A DNA stretch of 42,925 nucleotides from CAYYNQ01 sp964473105 (GTDB taxonomy: Bacteria; Sumerlaeota; Sumerlaeia; MVZB01): positions 1 to 42,925 of the forward strand of contig CAYYNQ010000091.1 in assembly GCA_964473105.1 (NCBI GenBank). Direction: 5' to 3'. The translations under genes were made by a program, and so were the position numbers. This document shows positions 34,640 to 42,801 of this stretch, one piece after another. Within the stretch, counting starts at the first letter, position 1. Every line of letters begins with the position of its first letter. Below the pieces are notes generated by a model. The model was not told where the DNA came from. It searched no databases and was given only the letters and a program-made list of their open reading frames with translations.

Positions 34640-36469
34640 ATGTGCGGTATTATCGGAATGATCTCAAGCAGGGATGTGGTCGACCATCTGATTGATGGCT
34701 TGAAGAAACTTGAATATCGCGGCTACGATTCAGCGGGTTTCGGCGTTTTGAAGGACCGTGGTTTTGTCGTTAACAAGGAAGTCGGCCGTGTGTCCGTGAT
34801 TGAATCCCGATCCGCTGAGGCCCGGGATGCGAAAGTCGGAGTTGCCCATACACGCTGGGCGACACACGGCCAACCTACCCAAATCAATGCCCATCCCCAT
34901 GTCAGCCAGGACGGCCGTTTCATGATCGTGCACAACGGTATCATTGAGAATTATGCCGTGCTGAGAGAATACCTTTCCAAGCATGGCATTAAGTTCAAGA
35001 GTGATACAGATTCCGAGGTGATCGCACAGCTTATTTCCCATGAGTACAAAGGCAATACCATGCAGGCAGTGCGCGAGGCGCTCAGCCGGCTTAAGGGGAC
35101 ATTCGGCCTGCTTATCCTTGACCGTGAGGATCCCGGAAGCCTGGTGGCCGTTCGTCAGGGGAGTCCGCTGGTCATCGGGATCGGTGATGGGGAGTATTTT
35201 GCGGCTTCGGATATATCGGCTCTGGTGCAGCACACTCGTCAGGTGGTCTATCTCAATGATGGAGAGATTGCAGAATTGGAACTGAGTGGCTACCGGGTAT
35301 CGAATTTTGCGGATGTCACGGTGATCAACGAACCCACGGAAATTGATTGGGAGATTGAGGAGATTGAAAAGGGCGGTTATGAGCATTTTATGCTTAAGGA
35401 GATTTTCGAGCAGCCCCAGTCACTGAAACAGACGATGGCCGGACGGATCATTCCTGATGAAGGTTCCGTCAAACTCGGTGGCATCACGGCCATCGAAGAG
35501 GACGCATTGCTCCGGCTTAACCGTGTGATCATCAGTTCATGTGGTACATCGTGGCATGCGGGCCTGATTGGTGAATACGTGATCGAGGAACTCGCCCGAT
35601 TGAATGTTGAGGTGGAATACGCATCGGAGTTCAGGTACCGCAATCCGGTGATGGGGGCGGACGATCTTGTGATCCTGATCAGCCAGTCGGGTGAAACCGC
35701 CGATACGCTTGCGGCCCTGCGCGAGGCAACGTCACGAGGAGCACACGTGATGGGGATTTGCAATGTGGTCGGTTCGACCATTGCGCGGGAGGCTGGCATG
35801 GGTGTCTACACTCATGCTGGCCCGGAGATTGGCGTGGCATCAACCAAGGCGTTTATAACCCAGGTCGCAGTCTTGGTCATGCTCGGAATGGATTGGGGCA
35901 GGCTGAAAGGCCACCTTTCGAATCACCAGACATGCGATCTGGTGGAGCAGTTCAATGCGGTTCCGGATCTGGTCCGAAAAGTATGTAACCAGTCGGATAC
36001 GATCCAGGCGATTGCTGGTGAATATGCCGACTGCCGAAATTTCCTTTATCTGGGGAGGGGGATAAACTTTCCCGTTGCACTTGAAGGTGCCCTGAAACTG
36101 AAGGAGATCTCCTACATTCATGCCGAGGGTTATCCCGCAGCCGAGATGAAGCATGGCCCAATTGCGTTGATTGATGAGAATATGCCGGTCGTGGTGATTG
36201 CCACGCAGGACCCCGTGTATGAAAAGGTCATCAGCAATATACAGGAAATTCGCGCACGCCAGGGGCGTGTGATAGCGATCGCAACCGAGGGTGACAAGGA
36301 AATTCAGCGGTACTCCGACCACGTCATTTATGTGCCGGCAGTCAATCCAATATTTTCGCCGATGGTGAATGTGGTGCCCCTCCAGTTACTGGCCTACCAC
36401 ATCGCCGTATTGCGGGGGTGTGATATTGACAAGCCTCGGAATCTCGCAAAGAGTGTAACCGTGGAATAG
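34640..36469 (+). CDS. glmS: Glucosamine-fructose-6-phosphate aminotransferase GlmS
   Basis: The 609-residue protein starts MCGIIGMISSRD, with the N-terminal nucleophile Cys2 exposed after Met removal, then LEYRGYDSAGFGV, VGVAHTRWATHGQPT and the NAHPH motif. Two SIS domains follow (SSCGTSWHAGLIGEYVIE; LISQSGETADTLAALRE; YLGRGINFPVALEGALKLKE). The C-terminus is KSVTVE, as in GlmS. The enzyme makes glucosamine-6-phosphate from fructose-6-phosphate and glutamine, feeding peptidoglycan and LPS. The start is fixed by the Cys, with AAAGGGG about 10 bases upstream. The leader was checked for a glmS ribozyme and no core motif was recognised. Confidence 0.98.
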   Translation: MCGIIGMISSRDVVDHLIDGLKKLEYRGYDSAGFGVLKDRGFVVNKEVGRVSVIESRSAEARDAKVGVAHTRWATHGQPTQINAHPHVSQDGRFMIVHNGIIENYAVLREYLSKHGIKFKSDTDSEVIAQLISHEYKGNTMQAVREALSRLKGTFGLLILDREDPGSLVAVRQGSPLVIGIGDGEYFAASDISALVQHTRQVVYLNDGEIAELELSGYRVSNFADVTVINEPTEIDWEIEEIEKGGYEHFMLKEIFEQPQSLKQTMAGRIIPDEGSVKLGGITAIEEDALLRLNRVIISSCGTSWHAGLIGEYVIEELARLNVEVEYASEFRYRNPVMGADDLVILISQSGETADTLAALREATSRGAHVMGICNVVGSTIAREAGMGVYTHAGPEIGVASTKAFITQVAVLVMLGMDWGRLKGHLSNHQTCDLVEQFNAVPDLVRKVCNQSDTIQAIAGEYADCRNFLYLGRGINFPVALEGALKLKEISYIHAEGYPAAEMKHGPIALIDENMPVVVIATQDPVYEKVISNIQEIRARQGRVIAIATEGDKEIQRYSDHVIYVPAVNPIFSPMVNVVPLQLLAYHIAVLRGCDIDKPRNLAKSVTVE

Positions 36470-36485
36470 TTGGGTGACGAATTAG

Positions 36486-36713
36486 ATGGCAATATTTGAT
36501 TCGGATTTACAAAACCCAAACACAAAATATTTCATCCTGGATAACGGAAGAATTGAGTACAGAGATATTGATTTCGAGATATATTCTTGGAATAAGAATC
36601 AATTTAACCTCGTAAAATCAGGAGACCTTTTTATTTATAGAAAACCCCACATGTTCAACATATTCTGTGACCGTGGAATGATCCCCCTGAACATATTATT
36701 CCCGGAAGGGTAA
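36486..36713 (+). CDS. Small AT-rich ORF, possible fragment of a foreign gene
   Basis: A 75-residue frame begins MAIFDSDLQNPNTKYFIL and continues with IDFEIYSWNKNQFNLV and GDLFIYRKP before stopping soon after. Its G+C content is about 35% by hand count, far below the neighbours. The N-terminal part resembles, from memory, the opening domain of some HNH/restriction-type endonucleases, which would make it a truncated piece; this is uncertain. There is no obvious ribosome site, and it starts 16 bases after glmS. A remnant of a lost mobile gene is one reading; a genuine small protein is another. Confidence 0.4.
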   Translation: MAIFDSDLQNPNTKYFILDNGRIEYRDIDFEIYSWNKNQFNLVKSGDLFIYRKPHMFNIFCDRGMIPLNILFPEG

Positions 36714-37070
36714 TTCATGAATAACCCTGAAGAACCCGGCCGGTAGACGCTAATCTGGTTCACCCTTCGTCAGTCGCCAGATGCACTGAGCAACCGGCTT
36801 ATTGGCTTTGTCACGGGGTTTGGTGGGACAGGAACGTGACTGGTTTTCAAGCACTGCCGAAGGAAACCCAAAGTGTCGGCCAGCTCGTTGGCTGCATCCT
36901 GAAGTATCATGATCGTCGGGCCGCTGGAGGGGGATGAATAACTGATTTTATCTGTTTTGATTCATCACTTGTCCTGCCGGGTGAAACCTCATTTCAAGGG
37001 TTCTTGACAATCGTCCCGGTGTCGCCTAGAGTGTCCGTTTGCATACCGTGTGGGTATGTGGAGTCCATGA
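36714..37070. other. Intergenic region upstream of the tRNA genes
   Basis: About 355 bases with no recognised gene. A 46-residue minus-strand frame at 36770-36910 exists but has no ribosome site or known relatives. The 3' part contains the tRNA promoter listed separately. Confidence 0.45.
37004..37032 (+). promoter_or_regulatory. Promoter for the methionine tRNA genes
   Basis: A perfect TTGACA (37004-37009) and TAGAGT (37027-37032) are 17 bases apart, an ideal spacing. Transcription would start about 30 bases before the initiator tRNA at 37071. Confidence 0.65.
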
Positions 37071-37146
37071 TGCGGGGTGGAGCAGTTGGTAGCTCGTTGG
37101 GCTCATATCCCAAAGGTCGAAGGTTCGAATCCTTCCCCCGCTACCA
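37071..37146 (+). tRNA. tRNA-fMet (CAT), initiator
   Basis: The 76-base sequence folds into a full cloverleaf and encodes its CCA end. The anticodon CAT is at 37104-37106 in the loop CTCATAT. Three consecutive G-C pairs (GGG/CCC) close the anticodon stem, and positions 1 and 72 are unpaired (T and T). Both are hallmarks of initiator methionine tRNA. The T-arm loop is TTCGAAT. Confidence 0.93.
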
Positions 37147-37215
37147 TGATTCTGGAAAGGACCGATCACCGGACCCGGTGATGGATCCGCAGGTCAACCG
37201 GCCGTTCCCGGTGCC

Positions 37216-37289
37216 GGCTGGGTAGCTCAGGTGGTTAGAGCGCCGGATTCATAACCCGGAGGTCGGCAGTTCAATTCTGCCCCCAGCCA
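37216..37289 (+). tRNA. tRNA-Met (CAT), elongator type
   Basis: The acceptor stem GGCTGGG pairs fully with CCCAGCC, the D-stem GCTC pairs with GAGC and the T-stem GGCAG pairs with CTGCC. Anticodon CAT is at 37250-37252. The full 1-72 pairing separates it from the initiator. The anticodon stem shows an A-C mismatch next to the loop. CCA is not encoded (ACCC follows). A CAT anticodon could also be tRNA-Ile2, modified to lysidine; the sequence looks more like elongator Met. It lies 69 bases after the initiator tRNA, probably in one transcript. Confidence 0.88.
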
Positions 37290-38058
37290 CCCGAAATCCC
37301 TCCATCCCTTTGCTTACGGGCGGGGACTTTAATCGAAAACACAGGTGCGGCGGTATGGAACAGGGATGTGACCGTCCACCGGCTCATGCCATGGGGGGCG
37401 TGATGCCATTCCGTTGAGGTTCTGGGCAAGACGGGTTCTCCAAGATTTATGGAGTGGTCGTTCGCCCTGCATCAATTTGCGGGGACCTCCGGTCGCAGTC
37501 GAGCTGGAATGAGCTTCAATTGACTCGTAATAATCATTGCGCAATGGGGATTATTCATGATGCCCGAATCCCCGCATGGATTTTGGATACGCCACCTCCC
37601 GTCTTCTTCTTGCCATTAGGATAATGTCGAACCATCACGGCAGTTTGGTGTCCTAGGACATGGTCTCACCCGAATCTTTAGTCTTGATTATCACAGGGCT
37701 ACCTTCCCCCGCAGAATAGGCATGATGGAAAATATGTGAATATGATGATCCATCGTGACGTTTATGGATGACATTTGTTCAATCCGGTAGTAGGGGTAGA
37801 ACAAAATCATACTGGATAGTAAGGCGGATCATTTTTGCTGGTATAAGGTGGTCCCCGGGGGAATAGCCTTCCGGGCTGAAACACTTTTTTTAAGTTTGGG
37901 GAAATATGAATACCGCTCAGCACGATCCACATTCCTCCCCCAGGCGGGAATATGAAACAGACGATTTTTGCAAACAGAATTATGATTGGCAGGCTCATGG
38001 CTAGGCGAGGAGAGGCCCGGTATCGGGGCTTGTCGGTAGGGGATGAAAGGGAAAAATC
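37290..38058. other. Intergenic region between tRNA-Met and the aldolase gene
   Basis: About 770 bases without a convincing gene. Short frames such as 37329-37544 minus have no recognisable features. No repeat, riboswitch or clear promoter was recognised. AAAGGGA about 8 bases before 38059 is the aldolase ribosome site. Confidence 0.45.
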
Positions 38059-39039
38059 ATGACGAAGGCTCCCTGGATCACATACAGGCCGGAATTGAAG
38101 GTGCTTGACTGCACCATTCGTGATGGGGGCCTGATGAATGACCACCAGTTTGAAACAGAGTTTGTCAAGGCGGTTTATCATACATGTATCGAGGCGGGTC
38201 TGGATTACATGGAAATCGGTTATCGGAACTCCAAGAGCATTTTTGACCCTAAAAAGTTCGGCCCGTTTCGTTTCAGTGATGAAGATGAGATCCGCAAGAT
38301 CACCGGAGACCACGACCCCGAGGCGACAGGACTGAAGCTTTCCCTGATGATCGATGCGGGGAAAAGTGACTGGCAGACCGATATCCTGCCTGCCGACCAG
38401 AGTGTCGTGGACATGATACGGGTCGCCTGTTACGCACATCAGATTCCTGAAGCAATGGATATGGTCCAGGATGCGCACGAAAAGGGTTATGAAACAGCAT
38501 GCAACATCATGGCCATTTCCACCGTACAGGAGGTCGAGATCGACCAGGCGCTGGAGGCGATTTCTGATTCTCCGGCCGATGTCGTATGTGTTGTAGACAG
38601 TTTCGGGTCCCTTTACCGGGAACAAATCGACTTGCTTATCCGCAAATACCTTGCGGCAGTCAAGGATCGTGGTAAGGAAGTTGGAATCCATGCCCATAAC
38701 AACCAGCAGCTCGCCTTTTCCAACACGATTGATTCGATCATCCTGGGTGCCAATTTTGCCGATGGAACGATGTCCGGTCTCGGCCGTGGTGCCGGTAATT
38801 GCCCGATGGAACTTCTGGTCGGCTTCCTTCGCAATCCCAAATTCAAGAGGCGTCCGATCTATAAATTGTTGCAGGATTATATTGTGGAGATGAGTCGTAA
38901 TCTGGAATGGGGTCCGCTCATCCCATACAACATCACCGGTCAACACAACCAGCATCCCAGGGCCGCCATGGCGCTTCTGGACAGCGAAGAGAAGCATAAT
39001 TATGTCGAATTTTATGACAAGATCATCAAGGACATCTGA
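38059..39039 (+). CDS. DRE-TIM aldolase/metallolyase (HMGL-like)
   Basis: The 326-residue protein has the HMGL/DRE-TIM signature KVLDCTIRDGGLMND near residue 14, with metal and catalytic Arg-Asp, and the second metal site GIHAHNNQQLAFSN near 210. FADGTMSGLGRGAGNCPMELLV follows and ITGQHNQHPRAAMALLDSEE is near the end. It resembles the 4-hydroxy-2-oxovalerate aldolase catalytic domain but lacks the C-terminal DmpG communication domain, like stand-alone aldolases seen in some surface polysaccharide loci. It should catalyse divalent-metal-dependent aldol or Claisen chemistry on a 2-oxo acid. It is followed by PhyH and 2-hydroxyacid dehydrogenase genes. The substrate is unknown. A good ribosome site supports the ATG. 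Confidence 0.85.
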   Translation: MTKAPWITYRPELKVLDCTIRDGGLMNDHQFETEFVKAVYHTCIEAGLDYMEIGYRNSKSIFDPKKFGPFRFSDEDEIRKITGDHDPEATGLKLSLMIDAGKSDWQTDILPADQSVVDMIRVACYAHQIPEAMDMVQDAHEKGYETACNIMAISTVQEVEIDQALEAISDSPADVVCVVDSFGSLYREQIDLLIRKYLAAVKDRGKEVGIHAHNNQQLAFSNTIDSIILGANFADGTMSGLGRGAGNCPMELLVGFLRNPKFKRRPIYKLLQDYIVEMSRNLEWGPLIPYNITGQHNQHPRAAMALLDSEEKHNYVEFYDKIIKDI

Positions 39040-39363
39040 TCCAGAGACTCTTCCCATGCCGTCACCAGCATTCTTATGATGAATCCGGTCATATGGCTCG
39101 GGCAATACAGACCGGCTTTCCATTGAATTATGATTTTCCACGGGTCCATCTTCCCTGCTTTCCAAGGGGGTGCGGGACAGTCGGCGATCCAGCGTAATGT
39201 CGACTATGAGGAATGACATCCGATTTCGTCCAAATTCCGGGGTTCAGCAGGAATCTGCACGCAATGTGGATGTGTCTTGGATGCCAAGGTGCCTGTTATG
39301 TTGGGATTGATGACGGGACCAGATATCTGAGATCTCGATTCCTGACTTTACACGGGCATTTTG
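39040..39363. other. Intergenic region between aldolase and PhyH genes
   Basis: About 320 bases with no recognised gene or clear promoter. No hairpin terminator was found after the aldolase stop, so read-through into the PhyH gene is possible. Confidence 0.4.
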
Positions 39364-40428
39364 ATGCCATACGATTTCAACCCCATGTCCGAACGAATTG
39401 AACATTCCATGTATGAGGACTTTCCGTTCGATAAATGGGCGCGGATCGGTCAACGGAACAGGATCGGGAGAAATCTAGATCGGTTGAAAAAACAGTTCAG
39501 ATTCTGGAATCTCAGGCGAAAACTGGCGCGTAACCAGATTGCAGATGTCAAGGTCGACATCAGGAACCTCACCCGGTTCACCGCCGACCAGTTCCCGGAA
39601 TCGGGCCCCCGCCCCTGGCTGGATCGCCCCGATGCCGAATGTCTCATCCAGGCAAGCCTAGCCAGCGGTAAAATCACGGCTGATGAGGCCCGTCAGGCCG
39701 AGTATTTCAGAGTGCATGGATATCTTGTGCTCGAGAAATTATTCCCCGATCAGATGATTGACAGTATCTGGTCCGATTACGAGAAAAAAGTCTATGAAGG
39801 ACGCGTGCCGGTGGAGACCTACCAAAAGAAATCCGGGGATCTGTTTTTGGGGCGATGCCTAAATCCCCATATGAACGTTCCCGTCCTCCGAAAACTTTCG
39901 CACTACAGGAAACTTGCCTCAACCATGTCTCTATTGATGGGAGTCGACGCAATTCCCTTTCAGACCATCACCAGCTTTGCGGGCAGTCAACAACTTCCGC
40001 ATTCGGATGCAATTCACATGACCACCTATCCGCTTGGTTACCTGGCAGCAGCCTGGATTGCGATGGAGGATATCCATCCCGATTGTGGGCCCCTCGTTTA
40101 TTATCCCGCCAGCCACAGGCTGCCCTACCTCTTTACTCACAACCTTGTTGACAGCGGTGTCCCCGAAGAATACAAGAGGACAACCTGGTACAGTGATGTT
40201 TATGAGCCCGAGATACAGAGGTTGATCAAGGACCGTGATCTGGGCGCGATGCATTTCACCTGTCACAAGGGCGATGTCCTGATCTGGCATTCGAATCTTC
40301 TTCACGGCGGGTCGCAACGAAACGACCAGAATCTTTCCAGAAGATCCATGGTTTCCCATTACTTTGGCAGGGGTGCAGTTTGTTTTGGTGACCGAAACGA
40401 GGCCATGGTTGATCCCTATCAGGGTTGA
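39364..40428 (+). CDS. Phytanoyl-CoA dioxygenase (PhyH)-family Fe(II)/2-oxoglutarate oxygenase
   Basis: The 354-residue protein has a basic N-terminal region of about 110 residues, then the PhyH double-stranded beta-helix: FRVHGYLVLEKLFPDQM, the metal-binding HxD in QLPHSDAIHM (about 213-215), GPLVYYPASHRLPYL, the distal His in GDVLIWHSNLLHGGS (about 310-314) and the 2-oxoglutarate Arg in SRRSMVSHYF. These residues indicate an active hydroxylase, but the substrate is not known. The ATG at 39364 follows a TTG; an ATG at 39385 is possible and neither has a clear ribosome site. The dehydrogenase starts 30 bases downstream, supporting a shared pathway. Confidence 0.85.
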   Translation: MPYDFNPMSERIEHSMYEDFPFDKWARIGQRNRIGRNLDRLKKQFRFWNLRRKLARNQIADVKVDIRNLTRFTADQFPESGPRPWLDRPDAECLIQASLASGKITADEARQAEYFRVHGYLVLEKLFPDQMIDSIWSDYEKKVYEGRVPVETYQKKSGDLFLGRCLNPHMNVPVLRKLSHYRKLASTMSLLMGVDAIPFQTITSFAGSQQLPHSDAIHMTTYPLGYLAAAWIAMEDIHPDCGPLVYYPASHRLPYLFTHNLVDSGVPEEYKRTTWYSDVYEPEIQRLIKDRDLGAMHFTCHKGDVLIWHSNLLHGGSQRNDQNLSRRSMVSHYFGRGAVCFGDRNEAMVDPYQG

Positions 40429-40458
40429 TATTTCAAGAGATGAATGGAGAATTGGATC

Positions 40459-41463
40459 ATGACGGACAAGAAAGTGCTCGTTACAGACTACACGTGGTCA
40501 TCCACCGAGCCTGAATCCGAAGTCCTGAAGAAGGCTGGAGCGGGTATCATCGAGTCGGCAGACGGATCCGAGGAAACCCTGACCGAACTGGTCGCGGATG
40601 CGGATGCTATCCTGACATGTTTTGCCCAGGTTACCCCGACCGTTGTCCGGGCCGGAAAAAAACTGAAGGTTATCGGACGTTATGGAATTGGTGTTGATAA
40701 TATCGCCGTTGATACAGCGACAGAACGGGGTATACCCGTCACCAATGTCCCGGCCTATTGCCTCGACGAGGTTGCCGAACAGACGATGGCCTTCCTGCTT
40801 GCATGTGCCCGGGGGGTCTGCCATTTCGACCGGCATATCCGGGCGGGAGGATGGGACCTGAAGATAGGTATGCCGATGTTCAGGGTCAAAGGTAAAACCT
40901 TGGGCCTTTATGGATTTGGAAAAATCGGCGAAACTGTTGCGGTAAAGGCGGCTGCGTTGGGGCTAAATGTCATTTTTTACAGTTTGGTTTACGATAAAGA
41001 CGCAGCCGATGCCTGTGGTGCGAGATATGTTGAGATGGATGAATTGGTGGAGAAATCAGATTTCCTGTCCCTGCATGCTCCCCTTACGCCCGATACAGAA
41101 AAGATCATCAATGAGCAGGTCCTGGAGGAAATGAAAGAAGGTGCCTTCCTGATCAACACAGCCCGGGGCGGTCTGGTTGACCTTGACGCCCTCTACACGG
41201 CACTGGTCAAAAATCGGATTGCCGGTGCGGCGGTGGATGTTTTTGTTCCCGAGCGTTACCCGGCAGACAACCCGATTTTACAGCTGGATAATTTCATATC
41301 GGCTCCACATGTTGCATTCTATTCCGAGGAGTCGGTCCTGGAACTCCAGGTCAAGGCCGCGGAAAATGTTGCTATGATCCTGAGTGGAATGAAACCTGCA
41401 TCCGTCATAAACCCCGAGGTATTTGAAAGACCGGAGTGGAAGCATCTCCAATTAGGGGAGTAG
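40459..41463 (+). CDS. D-2-hydroxyacid dehydrogenase (PGDH/CtBP-like)
   Basis: The 334-residue protein has the D-2-hydroxyacid dehydrogenase layout: substrate domain with VIGRYGIGVDNIAVDTATERGIPVTNV, the NAD-binding GLYGFGKIGETVAVKAAALG near residue 147, and catalytic Arg (INTARGGLVD), Glu (VFVPERYP) and His (SAPHVAFYSEES). It lacks the C-terminal ACT domain of serine-type PGDH. It reduces a 2-oxo acid or oxidises a D-2-hydroxy acid. The ATG at 40459 has GGAG about 9 bases upstream; an in-frame ATG at 40444 is possible. Neighbouring aldolase and PhyH genes suggest a small acid as substrate, perhaps for a modified sugar or acyl group; this is inference. Confidence 0.88.
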   Translation: MTDKKVLVTDYTWSSTEPESEVLKKAGAGIIESADGSEETLTELVADADAILTCFAQVTPTVVRAGKKLKVIGRYGIGVDNIAVDTATERGIPVTNVPAYCLDEVAEQTMAFLLACARGVCHFDRHIRAGGWDLKIGMPMFRVKGKTLGLYGFGKIGETVAVKAAALGLNVIFYSLVYDKDAADACGARYVEMDELVEKSDFLSLHAPLTPDTEKIINEQVLEEMKEGAFLINTARGGLVDLDALYTALVKNRIAGAAVDVFVPERYPADNPILQLDNFISAPHVAFYSEESVLELQVKAAENVAMILSGMKPASVINPEVFERPEWKHLQLGE

Positions 41464-41483
41464 AAAACGCTTGCCCGCAAGCG
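41463..41483 (-). terminator. Terminator hairpin for manA (minus strand)
   Basis: CGCTTG and CAAGCG form a 6-base stem with a 4-base loop (41468-41483). On the minus strand it is followed by TTTT, the rho-independent pattern. It lies about 85 bases after the manA stop. Confidence 0.5.
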
Positions 41484-41501
41484 AACAAGCCAGGGGAATA
41501 C

Positions 41502-41523
41502 CGGGGATCCAGTGACATCCCCG
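41502..41523 (+). terminator. Terminator hairpin after the dehydrogenase gene
   Basis: CGGGGAT (41502-41508) and ATCCCCG (41517-41523) form a 7-base stem with an 8-base loop, followed by a broken T-rich stretch. It lies in the convergent gap and could stop plus-strand transcripts; the T run is weak. Confidence 0.4.
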
Positions 41524-41568
41524 TGTTCCTTGTGGATAACATGTGATTCAGTGGACCTGAGGCACCGT

Positions 41569-42561
41569 CTAGAGCAGTTCCAGAGTTTCACTGACGAGAA
41601 CTCTCAATCCAAGTTCACCTCCCGTCAGCTTCTGGAGTGGCAGAATGCTGGGCAGAAACCAGGTCTGTCCCGTTTCCAGTTTTTCATCGAATTCATCGCC
41701 TGCCCTCATTATGCCGTTACCCTCAACCACGTTCAGGATCAGGCCGTTTGTATTGGGGAAACTCAAGCCAACCGACTGGCGTTGTTGTGCATGAAAGATG
41801 CGGACACGGAAGAACTCATTTTCAATCAGCTTGTGAAACCGGTTCGGGGGCAGGTCCCGGGCGTTCATCCTGGGTTCGGGAATTCCTGGTTTACTGTAAT
41901 CTGTGACCCTGCATGAATCCTCGATGTGGAGTGGACGGCGGGGCTGCCGGTCCCAATCCCAGAGCCGATAGGTTGTGTTTGAAGACTGCTGAACCTCGCA
42001 TATCATAATCCCCCCAAGCAGGGCATGTATCGTGCCCGCCGGGTTATAGACAAAATCACCCTTGCGGACGGGAATACGGCGGACACAGTCATCCATTTTC
42101 CCGTTTTCGGCGGCCTCCCTCAAAATAGCGGTATCTATTTGGTCTTTCAGTCCATGGATAATCTCGGATCCAGGTTTGCAGTCAATGATATACCAACATT
42201 CCGTTTTCCCCCGTTCACCGGTCGGTGCATTTTTATCATTGGGGTGGACCTGGATAGAAAGATCCTCCCGTGCATCAATGTACTTGACGAGAAGGGGAAA
42301 ATGTTTTGGGGGATGAATTATGCCGCACATCTCCCGGGGAAACCTGCGAACGAGTTCCCCGAACTCCATTCCGGAATATGGCCCTTTAGCGATACGGGAA
42401 CGGCCATCCGGATGATCTGATAATTCCCATGCTTCACCCCATGGACCGTCAATCTCCGGTAGATTCTTCTGCAACTTGTCCCCGAGTTTTTCACCCCCCC
42501 AGGGCCGTTGTGAAAAAAAAGGTTGCATCAACAGGGGCCGTGTTTTGAAGTTCGTTGACAT
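41569..42561 (-). CDS. manA: Mannose-6-phosphate isomerase, class I (short type)
   Basis: The 330-residue protein starts with MQPFFSQRPWGGEKLGD, then has the zinc site motifs SIQVHPNDKNA and KTECWYIID, then NPAGTIHALLGGIMICEVQQSSNTTYRLWDWDR, typical of the short Firmicutes-like class I ManA. It interconverts mannose-6-phosphate and fructose-6-phosphate, supplying GDP-mannose for surface glycans. AGGACA lies about 9 bases upstream of the ATG. It is convergent with the dehydrogenase gene and divergent from tuf. The length (about 330 residues) suits the short type. Confidence 0.95.
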   Translation of the reverse strand: MSTNFKTRPLLMQPFFSQRPWGGEKLGDKLQKNLPEIDGPWGEAWELSDHPDGRSRIAKGPYSGMEFGELVRRFPREMCGIIHPPKHFPLLVKYIDAREDLSIQVHPNDKNAPTGERGKTECWYIIDCKPGSEIIHGLKDQIDTAILREAAENGKMDDCVRRIPVRKGDFVYNPAGTIHALLGGIMICEVQQSSNTTYRLWDWDRQPRRPLHIEDSCRVTDYSKPGIPEPRMNARDLPPNRFHKLIENEFFRVRIFHAQQRQSVGLSFPNTNGLILNVVEGNGIMRAGDEFDEKLETGQTWFLPSILPLQKLTGGELGLRVLVSETLELL

Positions 42562-42672
42562 TTCTGTTTGTCCTTTTACGCAATATGAGTGAAATCAGCT
42601 TTCCATGCAATAGCAGGTTTCGGATTGATATGCCATTTGAATGCTGAACGGGCTTGCATTTTGAGGGGTGGT

Positions 42673-42705
42673 TTGACAAGATGCCGGACCCAGAGTCGTT
42701 ATCAT
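42673..42705 (+). promoter_or_regulatory. Possible promoter upstream of tuf
   Basis: A perfect TTGACA at 42673-42678 precedes TATCAT (42700-42705), but the gap is 21 bases, longer than usual. A weaker TCGTTA at 42696-42701 gives the standard 17. It lies about 100 bases before the tuf start. Confidence 0.3.
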
Positions 42706-42801
42706 CCTTTATTCAGGATAGATGGAGTGAATCGGGGCCCATTTCCCGGTCTGAATGGCCGGGAGGGACACAAAAAGTTAGGGACGGGGAGATGCAGGAC
42801 G

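Noticed and set aside
36770..36910. 46-residue minus-strand frame upstream of the tRNA genes
   Set aside because: No ribosome site and no recognisable relatives; the sequence is plausible but unsupported.
37807..39219. 470-residue minus-strand open frame antisense to the aldolase gene
   Set aside because: It is the mirror of a clear DRE-TIM aldolase and resembles no family; codon bias of the sense gene can keep the antisense frame open.
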